Source of the DNA: Hemileia vastatrix
Taxonomy: Eukaryota > Basidiomycota > Pucciniomycetes > Pucciniales > Zaghouaniaceae
Assembly: GCA_030280995.1 (NCBI GenBank)
Contig: JASXTE010000001.1
Location: forward strand, 28,738,606 to 28,802,605
DNA length: 64,000 nucleotides
Direction: 5' to 3'
Below, piece by piece: positions 23,738-34,246 of the stretch. Numbering within the stretch: position 1 is the first letter of the stretch; each line of letters opens with the position of its first letter. The position numbers and the translations under genes are program-made. The notes below the pieces were generated by a model. The model was not told the origin of the DNA and did no database searches. It was given only the letters and a program-made list of their open reading frames with translations.

Positions 23738-24988
23738 TGTCAGCCAGGCTATTCCAGGAGTCCAGTAAATGATATATAAATTATAAAACCTTAAAAAGTG
23801 GGTAAGACTTGTATTTAATGAATATAACTTAATATTTTATTGCATAATGAAATTATATAAGAATTTTATTATATACAAGTGTTACATTAAATTTATTGGT
23901 TATATATATTTTTATATACAATTAAATTGAGCATAATATAATATATTCTACAAATAATGGCGCATTTTTATAATTATAAATTTATATTTAATTAATTAAA
24001 AAGAAAAAAAACATATATTATAATTACAAGTGTAAAATTGATTTATAATATATTTAAATTAATTACTTAAATTTATATATTAAATACTACCTCTCATATG
24101 ATACTAAACAATAATTAGTGGCGCTTCTTTTGACCCTTAAATTGTGTCAGGAAGAAAATCAAATAAATTATAATACTTATTTTATAAAATAGTATTATAA
24201 ATTCTCAAATTAAATTAATTAATTGTTTCAGTTAAACTAGTTATTAAATTACATAGTGAAAACAATTAATACATATTAATTTACACTGAATTAAAATGAT
24301 TGAATGCCTTGTTACGTCAAAAGATGTTATTTGTTTCACTTAGAAATGCTGAAAACAGATTGTAATACTTGTTTTGATCTGTTTTTCCCATAGTTCTTAG
24401 ATCACAGGGTTGTTTAGTTACTCACTATTTTGTATTAACTGATTTGGGAAATTTGGGATGGGAATTTTATATTCTTAATTGGGATTCTTATTATTTTTCG
24501 TATAATTTTCTCTTAATTACTATGTTACAAATGTCTTTTTTTATCTTCTTGTTTTACTTCATTACTATTTTGTATATAGTCACTTGTAGCGCTTCAGAGG
24601 ACCCATTGCCTATAAAAGGGCCTTGGATAATCCCCTGTAGAATTATCACTTATTACACACTCAACAATTTAAAAATAAAATTATTACGCTTATTATTATT
24701 TTTATTAGTATTAAATTCTAATTAAAAATTCTAAATAACAATTTAAAGGTTGCCTTAAGTCTGATAGTAATTATAGTGTTTGCCGCGCAGAACTCTTACT
24801 TAAACAATATTAAATATTAATAAAACCAATTTGTTGTCACCTCTCAAATCACTCGTCGTTGCTTTCTCTCAAATAAATTAAATAATTTCAAGTGTTTTTA
24901 TTTCCTTTATTTCTAAACTACTATCTCCTTCTTGTCCTCCTCTCTTTTCTTCCCTCTTCTCTTATATCTTCTAGACGACTGACCGACA
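23738..24988 (+). repeat. Element C 5' LTR
   Basis: The LTR is 1251 bp, from TGTCAGCCAGGCTATTCCAG to CTAGACGACTGACCGACA. It shares the first 14 bases and the CTTCTAGAC near its end with the older subfamily, but the U3 is different and longer. It holds the element promoter. Confidence 0.95.
24611..24618 (+). promoter_or_regulatory. TATA box of the element C 5' LTR
   Basis: TATAAAAG lies in the context TTGCCTATAAAAGGGCC. The same context occurs in the LTRs of D, and GCCTATAAAAGG in B1, E and the LTR at 33455. It is the likely core promoter for the element's RNA. Confidence 0.65.
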
Positions 24989-25677
24989 ACTGAGGGCCTT
25001 TCCAAACAACGACGACGATCGAGCCTGGCGACGAATGACAAAACGCACGGACCACCTAGCAAAACGAAACTTTTGCCGCGACTGTGTTTCGAACTTGGGT
25101 TCGACATCTTAGGTTTATATAATATTAATTTTTATATTATTTTGAAGTGATTTTTCGATCACTATAGTAAGTTCACCTTTGCGCCTCTCACTCATATTAC
25201 TATATTTTTATTGCAATAACAGTGATTGTGGCTTAATTGCTGATTCACTGAGTGTAAGTGTTCAATTTTTAAAATTTTTTTTTCGTAGTTGACCATTATA
25301 GAGTGTTAAATCCTCTTAGTCCTAGAAGAATTGACATTATTATTAATACAAATTGAATTATTAATTTAATTTTTTTTTATTATTAATTATTGTTAATTTT
25401 GGTTGACTTAAAAGTACATTGTGCTTAGTCCCAATATATTGCCATATTTAATATTGGTAATTAATTGGTTGAATTAACTTACTTGTTATTCCCAATTTAA
25501 CCTTGCAATCCATTTTTTTTTAAAAATTAATTTTTTAATTATTACTTTATATTGAAAATTATTTTTTCTATAATTTAATTAATTAAAAAAATTTTTTTTA
25601 TTATTTGGAGCAATTATTGACTAACTTTGATTATTTTTTTATAAAGTACAAAGTAAAATATAAATCTTCCCACTAGT
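24989..25677 (+). other. Element C untranslated leader
   Basis: About 690 bases lie between the LTR and the Gag start. They hold the primer-binding region, a GC-richer block with GTTTCGAACTTGGGTTCGAC (tRNA-like on the minus strand, equivalent to the B-box block of B1, B2 and E), and two or three TTGAC...AGTCC motifs near 25287, 25398 and 25467, a reduced form of the leader array of the older subfamily. Confidence 0.6.
24991..25003 (+). other. Putative primer-binding site of element C
   Basis: TGAGGGCCTTTCC starts two bases after the LTR. The equivalent in D is TGGGGGCCTTTCC, which begins with the TGG expected for pairing with a tRNA CCA end. I cannot name the tRNA. Confidence 0.4.
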
Positions 25678-26359
25678 ATGTCCAACAATTTGGCAGAAAA
25701 AATGGATAACATGCAAGTGGATGAGATAGAAATTGACTATGATGCTGACACTGTAAGTTCTTCTAAAGTTGGTCATAAAAAATCTTATGCTAACACAAAG
25801 AATTCACATACTGCAGGATGTGGAAATGACAGGAAATGCAAACAAACCAAACCCCCTTCCCCCAGTACCACAGAAGGAAGTAAAGCCTCTAGTGCCTCAA
25901 GAAGGTCTTCCAAAAGGCTTCAAAATAAAAAAGCTTCCTCTGCCACAACAAATCAGCAACCTATCCAGTCATATAAAAGAGTTGAAGACAGAAAATATGA
26001 CGTACAAAGCAAAGGTAGACACATTGTGGGATCAGGTCCAAGAACTCAGGAACCAGATTCAGGCCCAGGCCCCTCCTCAATTGCCTCCCAATCAGCTTCA
26101 ATTTCAGGCTCAACCTTCACAGCCACCCAGCTCAACCATCCAAAATCCAAATACTATGGAAGTAGAGCAATGGAAATGGGATTATCTAATGAGTCACTAC
26201 CAACAGAATGTGCAAAACCCGCCTCATCATCAGCCTGGCCCATCCAGAACACCCAATTTCCATCCACCTCCTCATCCCTACCAACAAGGCAGGAGAAAGA
26301 AGGCCCAAGCACATTCCCAAAACCAGTCCCAGGGGAAGTTTCCTCCTCTGCCATGGTAA
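25678..26359 (+). CDS. Element C overlapping accessory protein, spliced (25678-25752 + 25817-26359)
   Basis: A 64-nt GTAAGT...TGCAG segment (25753-25816) lies after Gag codon 25. Its removal moves translation to the +1 frame, which is open to TAA at 26357-26359, giving a predicted 205-residue protein. It has the acidic Gag N-terminus (1-25), a Pro-rich stretch, PKGFKIKK (57-64), a heptad-patterned coiled coil (about 70-106), a Gln/Pro-rich linker, a Trp-containing block EVEQWKWDYL (140-149), PHPYQ and the basic GRRKK (183-187). The same frame is readable in B1, B2, D and E. No known domain is recognised. The basic tail plus coiled coil suggests nucleic-acid binding or nuclear localisation, by inference only. 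Splicing is predicted, not shown. Confidence 0.55.
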
Positions 26360-29300
26360 GTAATTTGGTTGATTGTCACTTGGGTATGTTTTCTAATAAA
26401 TCTTCTTCTGCAGGTAATATTATTGAACATGGTGAAAGAACAGTTAAACCTGTTAAAAGACAGCTTCCTGTAACTAGTAGCCCTATTGATGTAATTAGCA
26501 AATTGTCATTTGATGAACCTTTACATTTAACTTCTACATCTTTAATTAATCCTTCTCTTGCAATTAAAAATGATTCTGTTCCCCCTGAAATCTATACCTT
26601 AATTGAAAAAACTTCTGAGGAAATATTGAAAGATACCCTTGATTTTAATATTGTGAAAGACAAACATGTGAGAGACGTGTTAATCCATGAAAATGATAGA
26701 TTAAATAATTTACACTTGCAATGTAAAGTGAGTTCTTCTGTACAAGATACAGCTTATTTAAAAATCAAAGAAACCTTAAATATTGTTCTTAGTCAACAAA
26801 AACAAATAAGAAGTGACCATAGAGCTATCTCAGATAGAAATATCAGTCTACATAAGACATTGAGTGAATTGAAACCCCTTATTGAGGAAAATTATTCATT
26901 CAAAAATGAAATAAAATCTCTACAAAATGAGTTTAAGAAGCTAAAAAATGATTTCCATGCACTAAGTACCAAACACTCAGTTTCTGAGGACAGAAATGTT
27001 ATATCTCTTGCAAAAGTAAATGACCAGATGTCTGAAATTCCAAGAATAAGAAACTATGTGTCTGACCTACAGGAAAAGTTCTCAAACTTAACCATCAATA
27101 ATGAATTAAATGAGATTTCTGCAAATAAGCTGCATAAAAATAAAGGGAAAAAACCTGAACAAAGTTCATCCTTTCTTCCTCATATTTCAACCATTAAACA
27201 AACTGACAATGAGTCTGTAAAATCTTTTGCTACTAGCAAAAAATCTTGTGATGGTCATGCACCAGCTGTTTCTGTAAATAATGAAATTTCTGAACACCTG
27301 GCTAAACTTCAGGAATTATTACTAATGAATAATTCAAACCAAAAAGTGGACCATCCCAGTAGTCAGAAAAATTGGCCTAAGTTAGACCAATATCCTACCT
27401 TTGATGGTGATTCTTCCTCTGATTGGCAACACTTTATCCAAAGAATTGATAATTTAAAGAGATCTTATAAACTACCTGATGAGGAAATTGTTTCTAAGCT
27501 AATTTCTTTATTTTCCAATGTAGCCTTGATGTGGTATGAATCTGTCCTCTTAGATAACAATCATTATACATGGAATGATTGGAAATCCTTGATTGAGAAT
27601 CAGTTTGGTGGTTCAAAATTCAGGTTAGCTCAGCAAAGACTGTATGAGAATACTAGATATGTATCCTCCTCTGTTGAAAAGCCCATTGTTTTTCTGATGA
27701 AAATAACTAAAATCCTTAGAGCAATTGATCCAAAGATGGATTATGATATTTGGAGAGATAAAATCTTGTATAAATTACCAAATTCTCTTAGGGATTTGAT
27801 TGTTGCTAGAACTGAGCATGTAAGGGAAAATTCTTCTTTCATTAATATCTGTAATGAAGTACTACTCAACCATAGATATGAACCAAAGAATTACCTTAGT
27901 AAATCTTATAATGATCAGAATAAACCTTCTATAAAGCTCCCAGAAAAATCTGGTAAACCCTCTGCCCCAGTTGCACCTAAAAAATATGCAACAAATACTT
28001 GTTATAAATGTAACAAACCGTGGCAGAAGGGTCATGTTTGTGACAAGAAAATTCATCTTGTTGAACAAAATGAAGACACTGATGAAATTGAACTTGATGT
28101 CAATAATTCTTCCAGTGACTGTGAAAGTAATATCTCCTATGACAATGAATCTGTTAAAGATGTTTTAATGTTGGAACATGATGTCCATTATTTAAATAAT
28201 ATATCTGAAGATTGTGTATTGAATTTATCTTCAGTAGAAAATGCTGAGATAATTAAAGATATTACTAACAATTCTATTCCTATATCCCCTTTAAAGGCAC
28301 CTGTTATCATTAATGGTAAAAATGTTGATGTAGTTCTTGATTCTGGTGCTGGAGGAAGTGTAGTATCTGAAAAAGCTTTGGCTTCAGTGGATAAGGAATA
28401 TTTGAGTAAATTATTGCCTATAACTTCTGAAAAATGGAGAGGGTATGGTTCTACCTTATTTCCTATTGGCAAATACAAAACCTCTGTATTCTTCAAATAT
28501 AATGGTGGTTTTGTCAGAGCTATTTGTGAGTTTGTTGTCATGAAAAATGATAATTTGAGCAATTGGTTTATTATGGGAAATGATATTTTAACCATGTTTG
28601 GTGTGAAACTGGACCCAGCAAATAATTGCTTTACCTTAGGAATGAATGGGAAAAGAAAATTCAAAATTTCTTCTCCTAAACCTTCTGGGCATTTGTTGAA
28701 ATCTTGTAACTCACTGACCCAATGTAAAGGTAGAACAACAACTGAAATGGATGCTTTATTACATGAAATAAATACTGCTTCTTTTGGTGATCATTTGACT
28801 AATGAACAAAAGGATTCTATTGTTGCCTCTATTACCTCTTTCCCTATGGCTTTTGCTCATGGTTCTCATGTCTTGGGAATTGTTCAGGAAGAGATGAAAA
28901 TTACCTTATCCTGTAATTTGAGTGATATTCCTCCTTCCCTTAAGAAAAAACCATATCCTGCTTCTCCATCAAAAAGAAAAGATATTGAAGATAATATTGA
29001 AACATTATTGAAAATGAATATCATTGAGAAAGTGAATGTCACCCCCAAATATTGTGTCATCTCCCCAGTCTTGATTTCATATGAAAAAGATAAAGCTAGA
29101 TTATGTGGAGATTACAGAGCTTTAAATACTTATACTGTTGATGATATTTATCCTTTACCCAGAATTAATTCAATACATGCTACCTTGCAAGGTGCAAAAT
29201 TTATTAGTTGTCTGGATGGTAATAAAGGTTATCATCAAGTTCCAGTTGAGAAAAATTCTCAAAATTTTTTGCTTATTGCTACTCATATGGGAATATATAA

Positions 29301-31845
29301 GTATGTTAGGATGCCATTTGGCCCTAAAAATGCTCCTTCAGTTTTCCAGAAAGTCATGGATAACACTTTCCATCAAGAAATTATTGAAGGTTGGCTCATG
29401 GTTTATATTGATGATATTATTGTTTTTTCTAAAACTTTTGATGAACATATGATTCACTTGAATAAATTTTTCCAAAAAATGGATGAAATCAATATGACCT
29501 TATCTTTAAAAAAGTGTAAATTTGGTTTTCAATCTTTGAAAGTCCTTGGCCATGTTGTGTCAGGCTTACAAATTTGTGTAGACCATAATAAAGTTGCTGC
29601 CATTCAAAATGTTAAAGCACCAACTTCTGTAAGAGAAATCCAAAGTTTTTTGGGTATGTGTGGCTATTATAGACAATATATTAAAAATTATCAGGTCATA
29701 GCCTTGCCTCTTACAAAACTCACCAGAAAAGATGTTGCTTTTCTCTGGAATGATGACTGTCAGAAAGCTTTTAATACATTGAAAAGTTGCTTAATGACAG
29801 CCCCTATATTGGCTCTCCCAGATTTTAACAAGCCATTTGTACTTTATACAGATGCTAGCTTTATTGGTCTGGGTGCTGCCCTTCACCAAAAGCAAATTAT
29901 TAATGATAAATCCTCAGAGGTTGTAATTTGTTATATTTCAAGAACCTTAAGGAATAGTGAATTGAAATATGGTGCCACTCAATTGGAGTGCTTAGCAGTT
30001 GTTTGGGCTCTTGAGAAACTTCATTACTACTTGGATGACCAAAAATTTGAGTTGGTAACTGACTGTAGTGCTGTGAAATCTCTCTTAAACCTCAAAACAC
30101 CTAACAGACATATGTTCAGGTGGCAACTTGCTGTTCAGGAATACAGAGGAAGGATGACTATTATCCACAGAGCTGGAAATTTTCACTCTAATGTTGATAT
30201 GCTCTCCAGATTGCCTCTGCCAAATAATGACTCCAATCCTGCTTATGTACCTGAGGATGACACTGTTCATATACATGGTATATTTATAGTTGATATGGAA
30301 GAAGAGTTATTACAGTTAATACTGGATTCATATGATAAAGATTCTGACTTAAATAAATTAGTTACTATTTTGAATGATCCTAAGAATGCTTCAATTCAAG
30401 CATTAATAAAAACTCTTCCTGCAAAGTACCAAAATGCTTTAAATAAAGGAAAGTTTTCTATTGAAGATGGTTATATATATTATAGAAGGAAGCTTACCAA
30501 TGTAATTGTTATTCCTCCTTCAATGAAAGAAACTATCCTTAAACTTTGTCATGATGACATATTAGCTGGTCATTTTGATCTTGAAAAAACATTGATTAGA
30601 ATCAAAAACACTGCATGGTGGGCTAATATGTCTGAAGACACAAAATTATATGTTGAATCTTGTGATTCCTGCCAAAAATCTAAAAGGTTAACAGGTAAAA
30701 GGGCAGGGTTATTACAACATATTGAAGCACCTAGTGCTCCCTGGCAAATCATTAATATGGATTTTGTCACTGGTCTTCCTGTTGCAGGTAAAGACAGCTT
30801 TAACTCTTGTTGGGTAATAGTGTATAGATTCACGAAGATGTGCAAATTTATTCCAACCCACAAAGATGTATCCACCAAAGAATTAGCTTTCTTATGGTGG
30901 TCTTACATGTTTAATATTATTGGTTTTCCAAAAGCCATTATCTCTGATAGGGATCCAAAATTCACTTCTGAGTTTTGGACCTCTTTGATGGATATTTGTG
31001 GCTGTGATTTAAAATTGTCTACAGCTCATCATCCTCAGACTGATGGTCTAGCTGAAAGAATGATTCAAACTCTGGAAGATATGATTAGAAGGTATTGTGC
31101 CTTTGGTTTAGAATATAAAGACAATGACAGATTTACTCATGATTGGGTCACTCTTTTGCCTGGTCTTGAATTTGCATATAATAGCACTGTTCATTCTGTC
31201 ACTGAGAAAAAGCCTTTTGAGCTCTGGTTAGGTTATGTCCCAAACACTCCTGCTCAGATTCTCAATAATAAATTACCTAAGTTGGAACTGCACCCTGGTG
31301 TAAAATCTTTTATGCAAATGCAACAGCTCTGCAGAAAACATGCTCAAAGTTGTATTGATAAAGCATTTGAATATGAAAAGAAAAGATGGGATAAATCCCA
31401 TAAAGAATACACATTTAACAAGGGTGATGAAGTGTTGATCTCTACTGTCCATTTCAATTTACAAGGTAACCACAAATTAAAAGATCCTTTTGTAGGACCA
31501 TTTGTTGTTAAAAGAATGGTTGGTGATAATGCAGTAGAAGTTGTATTGTATTCTCCATATGATAGGAAACATCCTGTTTTTCCCATTTCTTTACTTAAAC
31601 CTTATACTTCCAACAGTGACTTATTTCCAAAAAGAAGAGGAAGATCTAAGAAGAACCCTCAGGAAGTCACAGAAACAGCAGAAATTGATAAAATTCTCAA
31701 TGATAGAATTATCACTTCTGAAAGAGGTACTGAATATTTATTGAGATATAAGAACAAATCATCTGAACATGATGCATGGATACCTGGCAAGAGAATTTCA
31801 AATCTGCCTGCTCTGTTGAAAAAATACAAAAAGAAAAAATCTTAG
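25678..31845 (+). CDS. Element C Gag-Pol polyprotein with chromodomain
   Basis: One open frame of 2055 codons encodes the capsid and enzymes for retrotransposition. From the N-terminus: a short acidic segment; a Ser/Thr/Pro-rich region (about 40-230) that overlaps a second frame; a coiled coil (about 340-470); a Gag core with NWPKLDQYPTFDGDSSSDWQ; and a zinc knuckle CYKCNKPWQKGHVC (CX2CX7HXC spacing). The protease has DSGA at 888-891, reverse transcriptase YIDD at 1243-1246, and RNase H TDAS at 1391-1394. The integrase has an HHCC finger and D1695-D1757-E1793 (DD35E spacing). A chromodomain lies in the last 50 residues, which bind histone marks in related chromoviruses. The start ATG is the first in the frame. 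Oddity: residue 1716 is Tyr (WVIVYRF) where every other copy with this site shows Asp or Glu, so the integrase may be weakened. Confidence 0.95.
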   Translation: MSNNLAEKMDNMQVDEIEIDYDADTVSSSKVGHKKSYANTKNSHTAGCGNDRKCKQTKPPSPSTTEGSKASSASRRSSKRLQNKKASSATTNQQPIQSYKRVEDRKYDVQSKGRHIVGSGPRTQEPDSGPGPSSIASQSASISGSTFTATQLNHPKSKYYGSRAMEMGLSNESLPTECAKPASSSAWPIQNTQFPSTSSSLPTRQEKEGPSTFPKPVPGEVSSSAMVSNLVDCHLGMFSNKSSSAGNIIEHGERTVKPVKRQLPVTSSPIDVISKLSFDEPLHLTSTSLINPSLAIKNDSVPPEIYTLIEKTSEEILKDTLDFNIVKDKHVRDVLIHENDRLNNLHLQCKVSSSVQDTAYLKIKETLNIVLSQQKQIRSDHRAISDRNISLHKTLSELKPLIEENYSFKNEIKSLQNEFKKLKNDFHALSTKHSVSEDRNVISLAKVNDQMSEIPRIRNYVSDLQEKFSNLTINNELNEISANKLHKNKGKKPEQSSSFLPHISTIKQTDNESVKSFATSKKSCDGHAPAVSVNNEISEHLAKLQELLLMNNSNQKVDHPSSQKNWPKLDQYPTFDGDSSSDWQHFIQRIDNLKRSYKLPDEEIVSKLISLFSNVALMWYESVLLDNNHYTWNDWKSLIENQFGGSKFRLAQQRLYENTRYVSSSVEKPIVFLMKITKILRAIDPKMDYDIWRDKILYKLPNSLRDLIVARTEHVRENSSFINICNEVLLNHRYEPKNYLSKSYNDQNKPSIKLPEKSGKPSAPVAPKKYATNTCYKCNKPWQKGHVCDKKIHLVEQNEDTDEIELDVNNSSSDCESNISYDNESVKDVLMLEHDVHYLNNISEDCVLNLSSVENAEIIKDITNNSIPISPLKAPVIINGKNVDVVLDSGAGGSVVSEKALASVDKEYLSKLLPITSEKWRGYGSTLFPIGKYKTSVFFKYNGGFVRAICEFVVMKNDNLSNWFIMGNDILTMFGVKLDPANNCFTLGMNGKRKFKISSPKPSGHLLKSCNSLTQCKGRTTTEMDALLHEINTASFGDHLTNEQKDSIVASITSFPMAFAHGSHVLGIVQEEMKITLSCNLSDIPPSLKKKPYPASPSKRKDIEDNIETLLKMNIIEKVNVTPKYCVISPVLISYEKDKARLCGDYRALNTYTVDDIYPLPRINSIHATLQGAKFISCLDGNKGYHQVPVEKNSQNFLLIATHMGIYKYVRMPFGPKNAPSVFQKVMDNTFHQEIIEGWLMVYIDDIIVFSKTFDEHMIHLNKFFQKMDEINMTLSLKKCKFGFQSLKVLGHVVSGLQICVDHNKVAAIQNVKAPTSVREIQSFLGMCGYYRQYIKNYQVIALPLTKLTRKDVAFLWNDDCQKAFNTLKSCLMTAPILALPDFNKPFVLYTDASFIGLGAALHQKQIINDKSSEVVICYISRTLRNSELKYGATQLECLAVVWALEKLHYYLDDQKFELVTDCSAVKSLLNLKTPNRHMFRWQLAVQEYRGRMTIIHRAGNFHSNVDMLSRLPLPNNDSNPAYVPEDDTVHIHGIFIVDMEEELLQLILDSYDKDSDLNKLVTILNDPKNASIQALIKTLPAKYQNALNKGKFSIEDGYIYYRRKLTNVIVIPPSMKETILKLCHDDILAGHFDLEKTLIRIKNTAWWANMSEDTKLYVESCDSCQKSKRLTGKRAGLLQHIEAPSAPWQIINMDFVTGLPVAGKDSFNSCWVIVYRFTKMCKFIPTHKDVSTKELAFLWWSYMFNIIGFPKAIISDRDPKFTSEFWTSLMDICGCDLKLSTAHHPQTDGLAERMIQTLEDMIRRYCAFGLEYKDNDRFTHDWVTLLPGLEFAYNSTVHSVTEKKPFELWLGYVPNTPAQILNNKLPKLELHPGVKSFMQMQQLCRKHAQSCIDKAFEYEKKRWDKSHKEYTFNKGDEVLISTVHFNLQGNHKLKDPFVGPFVVKRMVGDNAVEVVLYSPYDRKHPVFPISLLKPYTSNSDLFPKRRGRSKKNPQEVTETAEIDKILNDRIITSERGTEYLLRYKNKSSEHDAWIPGKRISNLPALLKKYKKKKS

Positions 31846-31876
31846 CATTTTTTTTTTTTTATTATTGTTTTTTTTT

Positions 31877-31888
31877 AGAGTGAGGGAG
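31877..31888 (+). other. Polypurine tract of element C
   Basis: AGAGTGAGGGAG lies directly before the 3' LTR after a T-rich stretch. The same tract precedes the 3' LTR in A, B1, B2, D, E and the element at the right edge. It is the expected primer for plus-strand synthesis. Confidence 0.85.
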
Positions 31889-33139
31889 TGTCAGCCAGGC
31901 TATTCCAGGAGTCCAGTAAATGATATATAAATTATAAAACCTTAAAAAGTGGGTAAGACTTGTATTTAATGAATATAACTTAATATTTTATTGCATAATG
32001 AAATTATATAAGAATTTTATTATATACAAGTGTTACATTAAATTTATTGGTTATATATATTTTTATATACAATTAAATTGAGCATAATATAATATATTCT
32101 ACAAATAATGGCGCATTTTTATAATTATAAATTTATATTTAATTAATTAAAAAGAAAAAAAACATATATTATAATTACAAGTGTAAAATTGATTTATAAT
32201 ATATTTAAATTAATTACTTAAATTTATATATTAAATACTACCTCTCATATGATACTAAACAATAATTAGTGGCGCTTCTTTTGACCCTTAAATTGTGTCA
32301 GGAAGAAAATCAAATAAATTATAATACTTATTTTATAAAATAGTATTATAAATTCTCAAATTAAATTAATTAATTGTTTCAGTTAAACTAGTTATTAAAT
32401 TACATAGTGAAAACAATTAATACATATTAATTTACACTGAATTAAAATGATTGCATGCCTTGTTACGTCAAAACATGTTATTTGTTTCACTTAGAAATGC
32501 TGAAAACAGATTGTAATACTTGTTTTGATCTGTTTTTCCCATAGTTCTTAGATCACAGGGTTGTTTAGTTACTCACTATTTTGTATTAACTGATTTGGGA
32601 AATTTGGGATGGGAATTTTATATTCTTAATTGGGATTCTTATTATTTTTTGTAAAATTTTCTCTTAATTACTATGTTACAAATGTCTTTTTTTATCTTCT
32701 TGTTTTACTTCATTACTATTTTGTATATAGTCACTTGTAGCGCTTCAGAGGACCCATTGCCTATAAAAGGGCCTTGGATAATCCCCTGTAGAATTATCAC
32801 TTATTACACACTCAACAATTTAAAAATAAAATTATTACGCTTATTATTATTTTTATTAGTATTAAATTCTAATTAAAAATTCTAAATAACAATTTAAAGG
32901 TTGCCTTAAGTCTGATAGTAATTATAGTGTTTGCCGCGCAGAACTCTTACTTAAACAATATTAAATATTAATAAAACCAATTTGTTGTCACCTCTCAAAT
33001 CACTCGTCGTTGCTTTCTCTCAAATAAATTAAATAATTTCAAGTGTTTTTATTTCCTTTATTTCTAAACTACTATCTCCTTCTTGTCCTCCTCTCTTTTC
33101 TTCCCTCTTCTCTTATATCTTCTAGACGACTGACCAACA
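31889..33139 (+). repeat. Element C 3' LTR
   Basis: The LTR is 1251 bp, the same length as the 5' LTR and almost identical to it. It ends GACTGACCAACA and is followed by the second copy of the target duplication GAAAA. Confidence 0.95.
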
Positions 33140-33144
33140 GAAAA

Positions 33145-33420
33145 TATCCTGTTTTTCCAATATCTCTTTTGAAACCTTACACATCCAATAGTGATTTATT
33201 TCCAAAAAAGGGGGGAAGACCAAAGAAAACCCCAAATGAAATCACTGAAACAGCAGAAATTGAAAAAATTCTAAATGACAGAATAGTCACTGCTGAAAAA
33301 GGTACAGAATACTTTTTGAGATTCAAGAATAAATCATCTGAATATGATTCTTGGATACCTGGGAAGGAGATATCTAATCTTCCCACTCTACTAAAAAAGT
33401 ATAAAAAGAAAAAATCATAG
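33145..33420 (+). pseudogene. B2 gag-pol, last part (chromodomain)
   Basis: This is the continuation of the frame broken at 23737. YPVFPISLLKPYTSNSDLFP is followed by the Lys/Arg-rich linker and the chromodomain block with GTEYFLRFKNKSSEYDSWIP, ending in TAG at 33418-33420. It is intact within itself. A purine tract and an LTR start follow. Confidence 0.9.
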
Positions 33421-33454
33421 CATTTTTTTTATTGTTTTTTTTAGAGTGAGGGAG

Positions 33455-34246
33455 TGTCAGCCAGGCTACTAGACTTAACCAGTAAAATAATTAATTATTT
33501 TACTGAGTTGATGCCACGGCCCTTCTTTTTACTAATAATTAATTATCTACTTAAGCATTACTTACAATTAACTAGTTAAGTACAATAAGTAATATAATTA
33601 ATTAGTGTAAATAAAATGTCCCTTACAATTTTACTCCCTAACACCGTGCTAAATGGTATAAGTCAATGGGAATAGAATTTAATAATAAAATTATAATAAA
33701 AAAACTTTAAAACAATTATATTACCTCAGTGAGAGATCTGGAATCCCGTGAAAGTAATATAATTAATTAATTATTGTGTAATTAATTGTGACAGTCCAAG
33801 GAGCTCAAACTTTATTGCTAATAAATTTGATGTCCTTGTTGACATACCAGTTTATTTAATTCTTGTGGCATATATGTACTGCTTTCAGTCATTCTTCTTC
33901 TCACATGCTTACAATATATGGTGTAAATTCCGTATATTTTATTCCCTCATGTTTTGCCTATAAAAGGCCTCTTACTTTGTGCTTTTTAAAACATTCTTTT
34001 TATCACTTACATTACTATTACACTCACAACAATAAATTTATTCCTATATTTTATAACTTTAGTATTTACAAACACCGTAATTCTAATCTATAATTTATAT
34101 TGATATCTTAAATACTACCTCTTTTATTTGAGTAAAACAATTATTTTGATTAAGAAATACGTACTATTCTTTGAGAGTTCAATAAGCCCTAAAATTCCTT
34201 GTATAAACCTTGAACCAAACTTCTAGACCAAAAGTACCCCTTGACA
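33455..34246 (+). repeat. Complete LTR inside the B2 3' end (hybrid or solo LTR)
   Basis: The LTR is 792 bp, from TGTCAGCCAGGCTACTAGAC to CCCCTTGACA, with CCTATAAAAGGCC near 33957. It is E-like in both halves and is preceded by B2's own purine tract. The next base begins in the middle of another LTR (TTTTTAGTCATCTTC). It has no matching target duplication (GGGAG before, TTTTT after). It probably arose by recombination between B2's 3' LTR and an LTR inserted within it. Confidence 0.8.

Larger units (their letters stand above)
23738..33139 (+). mobile_element. Element C: young, nearly intact Ty3/gypsy chromovirus
   Basis: It has LTRs of 1251 bp at both ends and the target duplication GAAAA (23733-23737 and 33140-33144). 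By eye the LTRs differ at about five positions, among them GATTGAATG/GATTGCATG, AAAAGATG/AAAACATG and CCGACA/CCAACA at the end. Inside are a leader, one unbroken gag-pol frame and a purine tract. It is inserted in the integrase-chromodomain linker of B2. The close LTR match means the insertion is recent. Confidence 0.95.

Noticed and set aside
24444..24725. ORF of about 90 codons inside the C LTR (and the copies at 32673, 36514 and 44557)
   Set aside because: Lies in LTR sequence rich in T, hydrophobic by composition only, repeated because the LTR is repeated.
28188..28664. Minus-strand ORF of 158 codons opposite the C protease
   Set aside because: Antisense shadow of the conserved Gag-Pol frame; shorter or broken in the homologous parts of other copies.
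29138..29452. Second long overlapping frame within the C reverse transcriptase (also in D at 41364)
   Set aside because: Not preserved in B1, B2 or E and no splice signals lead into it, unlike the accessory frame in gag.
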